DNA from: Rahnella perminowiae
Lineage (GTDB): Bacteria; Pseudomonadota; Gammaproteobacteria; Enterobacterales; Enterobacteriaceae
Direction of reading: 5' to 3'
Length of the DNA: 41,541 nucleotides
Assembly: GCF_019049755.1 (NCBI RefSeq)
Contig: NZ_JAFMOS010000633.1
Coordinates: forward strand, 1-41,541
Positions within the stretch are counted from its first letter, which is position 1. Each line of letters opens with the position of its first letter. The notes beneath the pieces were generated by a model. It ran no database searches. It was given only the letters and a program-made list of their open reading frames with translations, and was not told the DNA's origin. The translations under genes and the position numbers were made by a program. Of this stretch, positions 39,140-41,541 are shown piece by piece.

Positions 39140-40591
39140 ATGCATTTTCGTGCCATAACACGCATTGTGGGGGTGCTCGTCATCCTTTTCTCGGGAACGA
39201 TGATTATTCCCGGTCTGGTCGCTTTAATCTACCGCGATGGCGCGGGGCGTGCGTTCAGTCAGACTTTCTTTGTCGCTCTGGCGATTGGATTATTCCTGTG
39301 GTTGCCCAACCGAAAGCAGAAAAGTGAGCTTAAACCACGGGAAGGTTTCCTGATTGTTGTGCTGTTCTGGACGGTACTGGGCAGCGTCGGGGCATTGCCT
39401 TTTCTGTTCTCCGAGCGGCCGAATCTCTCCCTTACCGATGCTTTCTTTGAATCCTTTTCCGGCCTGACGACGACGGGCGCGACCACTCTGGTCGGGTTGG
39501 ATTCATTGCCCAAAGCGATTCTTTTCTACCGGCAGATGCTGCAATGGTTTGGCGGTATGGGGATCATTGTGCTCGCTGTGGCCATTCTGCCGATATTGGG
39601 TGTCGGCGGGATGCAGTTGTACCGTGCAGAAATGCCGGGCCCGCTTAAAGATAACAAGATGCGTCCGCGTATCGCCGAAACAGCAAAAACGCTTTGGCTC
39701 ATCTATGTACTGCTGACCATCGCTTGTGCGCTGTCGTTATGGGGCGCGGGTATGCCGGTCTTTGATGCGATCAGCCACAGTTTTTCGACTATCGCCATCG
39801 GCGGCTTCTCAACGCACGACGCCAGTATCGGATATTTTCATAGCGGAACGATCAATACTATCGTCGCGATATTCCTGCTGATTTCCGGCTGTAACTATGG
39901 CCTGCACTTTGCGGTACTGAGCGGGCGAAACCTGAAAGTGTACTGGCGAGATCCGGAATTTCGTATGTTCATTGGTGTGCAGTTCACGCTGGTGATCATC
40001 TGTACGGTGATTTTGTGGATCCACAATACCTACGGTTCCGGTCTGGAGACGCTGAATCAGGCATTTTTCCAGGTGGTGTCAATGGCTACTACCGCAGGAT
40101 ATACCACGGACAGTATTTCTAAATGGCCGCTGTTTTTGCCGCTTCTGTTGCTCTGTTCTGCCTTTATCGGGGGATGTGCGGGTTCAACCGGCGGTGGCCT
40201 AAAGGTGATCCGTATCCTTCTGCTTTATTTACAGGGTTCCCGCGAGCTGAAAAGGCTGGTTCACCCCAATGCGGTTTACACGATTAAATTGGGTAGCCGC
40301 GCTTTGCCTGAACGTATCATTGAAGCGGTATGGGGTTTCTTCTCCGCTTATGCGCTGGTGTTTATTGTCAGCATGCTGGCGATTGTGGCCACCGGTGTAG
40401 ATAACTTCTCCGCCTTCGCTGCGGTCACCGCGACGCTCAATAACCTTGGGCCTGGTTTAGGGGTTGTGGCGGATAACTTTGCCTCGATGAATTCAGTGGC
40501 GAAATGGATCCTGATCGTCACCATGTTGTTTGGTCGTCTCGAAGTCTTCACATTATTAGTGCTGTTCACGCCGACGTTCTGGCGGGAATGA
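39140..40591 (+). CDS. trkH: TrkH, potassium uptake channel subunit
   Basis: The membrane subunit of the low-affinity Trk K+ uptake system, gated by cytoplasmic TrkA. It has 483 residues, as in E. coli. Four pore repeats are recognisable by their glycine-containing selectivity segments: SGLTTTGATTL, STIAIGGFSTHD, MATTAGYTTD and TATLNNLGPGLG. Hydrophobic helices flank each of these. The start MHFRAITRIVGVL matches the family; AGGAA lies before the ATG. It is preceded by yigZ and followed after 22 bases by hemG, the order found in E. coli, so pepQ-yigZ-trkH-hemG may be read together. Confidence 0.97.
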   Translation: MHFRAITRIVGVLVILFSGTMIIPGLVALIYRDGAGRAFSQTFFVALAIGLFLWLPNRKQKSELKPREGFLIVVLFWTVLGSVGALPFLFSERPNLSLTDAFFESFSGLTTTGATTLVGLDSLPKAILFYRQMLQWFGGMGIIVLAVAILPILGVGGMQLYRAEMPGPLKDNKMRPRIAETAKTLWLIYVLLTIACALSLWGAGMPVFDAISHSFSTIAIGGFSTHDASIGYFHSGTINTIVAIFLLISGCNYGLHFAVLSGRNLKVYWRDPEFRMFIGVQFTLVIICTVILWIHNTYGSGLETLNQAFFQVVSMATTAGYTTDSISKWPLFLPLLLLCSAFIGGCAGSTGGGLKVIRILLLYLQGSRELKRLVHPNAVYTIKLGSRALPERIIEAVWGFFSAYALVFIVSMLAIVATGVDNFSAFAAVTATLNNLGPGLGVVADNFASMNSVAKWILIVTMLFGRLEVFTLLVLFTPTFWRE

Positions 40592-40613
40592 GTTTTAAGA
40601 AAGGGAAACAAGT

Positions 40614-41153
40614 ATGAAAGCGTTGATACTCTATTCAAGTCGTGACGGGCAGACACATGCTATCGCTTCTTATATAGCCAGTGAGTTGAAAGAGAAGTGC
40701 TACTGCGATGTTATTGATCTCGGCCATGCGGCACACGTCGATTTGAAAAGCTATGACCAGATCATGATCGGCGCTTCGATACGTTACGGCCACTTCAACC
40801 CGGTACTGGATAAGTTCGTTAAAAAACACGCCGAAACATTGAACCGCATGCCGTCAGCTTTTTTCGGCGTCAATCTGACTGCACGCAAACCTGAAAAGCG
40901 TACGCCACAGACTAATGCCTACGTGCGTAAATTCCTGCTGGCGTCGCCTTGGGAACCTGCAATGTGTGGTGTCTTTGCTGGCGCATTACGTTATCCGCGA
41001 TATCGCTGGTTCGATAAGGTCATGATCCAACTTATTATGCGGATGACAGGCGGGGAAACAGATACCCGTAAAGAAGTGGAATACACCGACTGGCAACAGG
41101 TAGCCAAATTCGCTGAAGATTTTGGACAAATATCGTATAAAAAATCACACTAA
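40614..41153 (+). CDS. hemG: HemG, menaquinone-dependent protoporphyrinogen IX oxidase
   Basis: A long-chain flavodoxin-like enzyme that oxidises protoporphyrinogen IX to protoporphyrin IX in haem synthesis, passing electrons to quinones at the membrane. It has 179 residues (E. coli 181). The FMN phosphate loop is at the N-terminus ([15 protein letters not shown], residues 6-20). Other matching blocks are [32 protein letters not shown] and [17 protein letters not shown]. The ribosome binding site is AGGGAAA. No terminator follows clearly; the rRNA promoter region begins within about 60 bases. Confidence 0.96.
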   Translation: MKALILYSSRDGQTHAIASYIASELKEKCYCDVIDLGHAAHVDLKSYDQIMIGASIRYGHFNPVLDKFVKKHAETLNRMPSAFFGVNLTARKPEKRTPQTNAYVRKFLLASPWEPAMCGVFAGALRYPRYRWFDKVMIQLIMRMTGGETDTRKEVEYTDWQQVAKFAEDFGQISYKKSH

Positions 41154-41216
41154 TGCGGTCTTAATAGACGTTCAGGCCAAAAAGAAAGCAGTCGGAAAGT
41201 TTTTTGAAATTAGGAG

Positions 41217-41244
41217 TTGCGGCCTTCTGAGAACTCCCTATAAT
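41217..41244 (+). promoter_or_regulatory. rrn P1 promoter
   Basis: TTGCGG (-35) and TATAAT (-10) are separated by 16 bases, with the typical ACTCCCTATAATGCGCC context and a G/C-rich discriminator. An AT-rich, UP-element-like stretch (AGTTTTTTGAAATTAG) precedes it. This is the growth-rate-regulated rRNA promoter. Confidence 0.88.
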
Positions 41245-41348
41245 GCGCCTCCACTGACCGGGAACAACGACTCCTCTAACGAGAACCAAGTCGCCCAGTC
41301 AGGAAGAATCAACCCGGTGAAAACACCGAATCTTGTAAAAGAAAATGG

Positions 41349-41376
41349 TTGACTCTTCAGTGGGAAGGAGTATTAT
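41349..41376 (+). promoter_or_regulatory. rrn P2 promoter
   Basis: TTGACT and TATTAT are separated by 16 bases, in the context GGTTGACTCT...GGGAAGGAGTATTAT, very close to E. coli P2. It lies 132 bases downstream of P1. Confidence 0.88.
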
Positions 41377-41386
41377 CTGCCTCCCA

Positions 41387-41411
41387 CGTTGCTGAGTTAA
41401 GTCTCGCAACG
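41387..41411 (+). promoter_or_regulatory. rrn leader boxB hairpin
   Basis: CGTTGC / GCAACG pair, and GAG / CTC extend the stem past one bulged T, leaving a six-base loop. It stands directly upstream of boxA, as in other rrn leaders. Confidence 0.75.
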
Positions 41412-41413
41412 AA

Positions 41414-41430
41414 CGCTCTTTAACAATTTA
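41414..41430 (+). promoter_or_regulatory. rrn leader boxA antitermination site
   Basis: CGCTCTTTAACAATTTA contains the conserved boxA core GCTCTTTAACAAT, which is bound by NusB-S10 to protect rRNA transcription from early termination. Confidence 0.92.
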
Positions 41431-41541
41431 TCAGACAATCTGTGTGGGCACTCACAAGACGATATCAGCCACTTCGGTGGCAAAAAATATCAAGTCTTAG
41501 AGTGACCAAGCAGTAATTCATTTAGTGAATTATTACGAAGT

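Larger units (their letters stand above)
41154..41541 (+). other. rRNA operon promoter and leader, upstream of an unseen 16S gene
   Basis: The last 388 bases hold no protein gene. They contain tandem P1 and P2 promoters, boxB and boxA antitermination sites, and leader hairpins, in the same order as an E. coli rrn operon after hemG. The window ends in the spacer (TATTACGAAGT) just before the mature 16S 5' end, so no rRNA is itself annotated. Leader hairpins include GCCAC-TTCG-GTGGC at about 41468-41481 and AATTCA-TTTAG-TGAATT at 41515-41531. Confidence 0.9.

Noticed and set aside
41122-41352. Open frame of 76 codons over the rrn promoter
   Set aside because: It covers the P1 promoter and leader and overlaps the end of hemG; such frames are common false calls at rrn leaders.

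Overview
The window is a stretch of enterobacterial chromosome of moderate G+C. Nearly every gene can be matched to an Escherichia coli K-12 counterpart, and much of the order is the classical E. coli 86-87 min order: yigM, metR, metE, dlhH (ysgA), udp, rmuC, ubiE-ubiJ-ubiB, tatABC-tatD, rfaH, ubiD, fre, fadA-fadB, pepQ, yigZ, trkH, hemG, then an rRNA operon. The insertions relative to E. coli (a DedA-family gene between udp and rmuC, katE beside udp, pepE beside ubiD) and the level of divergence suggest a Yersiniaceae-like member of Enterobacterales such as Rahnella, Serratia or Ewingella. The genus is an inference only. Comparisons with E. coli lengths and gene order are from memory.

Layout. 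1-4.0 kb: the distal part of the ugp operon (ugpA-ugpE-ugpC-ugpQ; ugpB must lie to the left), for glycerol-3-phosphate and glycerophosphodiester uptake and hydrolysis, then yhhA on the opposite strand. 4.2-8.4 kb: yigM (biotin transporter), metR and metE (divergent, with MetJ boxes between them). 8.6-17.1 kb: an accessory carbohydrate block. It holds frwC-frwB-pflD-pflC-frwD on the minus strand and ptsA-fsaB on the plus strand, diverging from a control region with a good CRP site. Together they supply a complete fructose-type PTS, a glycyl radical enzyme with its activase, and a fructose-6-phosphate aldolase. 17.2-20.5 kb: dlhH and katE, divergent. 20.5-23.9 kb: udp behind two CRP sites, a DedA membrane protein, and rmuC. 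24.0-29.6 kb: ubiE-ubiJ-ubiB (ubiquinone) and tatA-tatB-tatC-tatD (twin-arginine export). 29.7-33.5 kb: rfaH, pepE, ubiD, fre. 33.6-39.1 kb: fadBA on the minus strand under a FadR operator, diverging from pepQ-yigZ. 39.1-41.5 kb: trkH, hemG and the promoter and antitermination leader of an rRNA operon; the window stops just before the 16S gene.

Most of the window is conserved housekeeping sequence and I see no phage, transposon, CRISPR or defence system. The most interesting part is the frw-pfl-ptsA-fsaB block. Its substrate is, to my knowledge, unknown, and its glycyl radical enzyme carries the single-cysteine GCVE motif of dehydratases/lyases rather than the Cys-Cys pair of pyruvate formate-lyase. 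Other points worth a look are small-scale: a 95-bp convergent overlap of yigM and metR, an in-frame 18-bp tandem duplication of the katE stop region, mirrored CTATAGT promoter elements between dlhH and katE, and terminators placed crosswise between fre and fadA.
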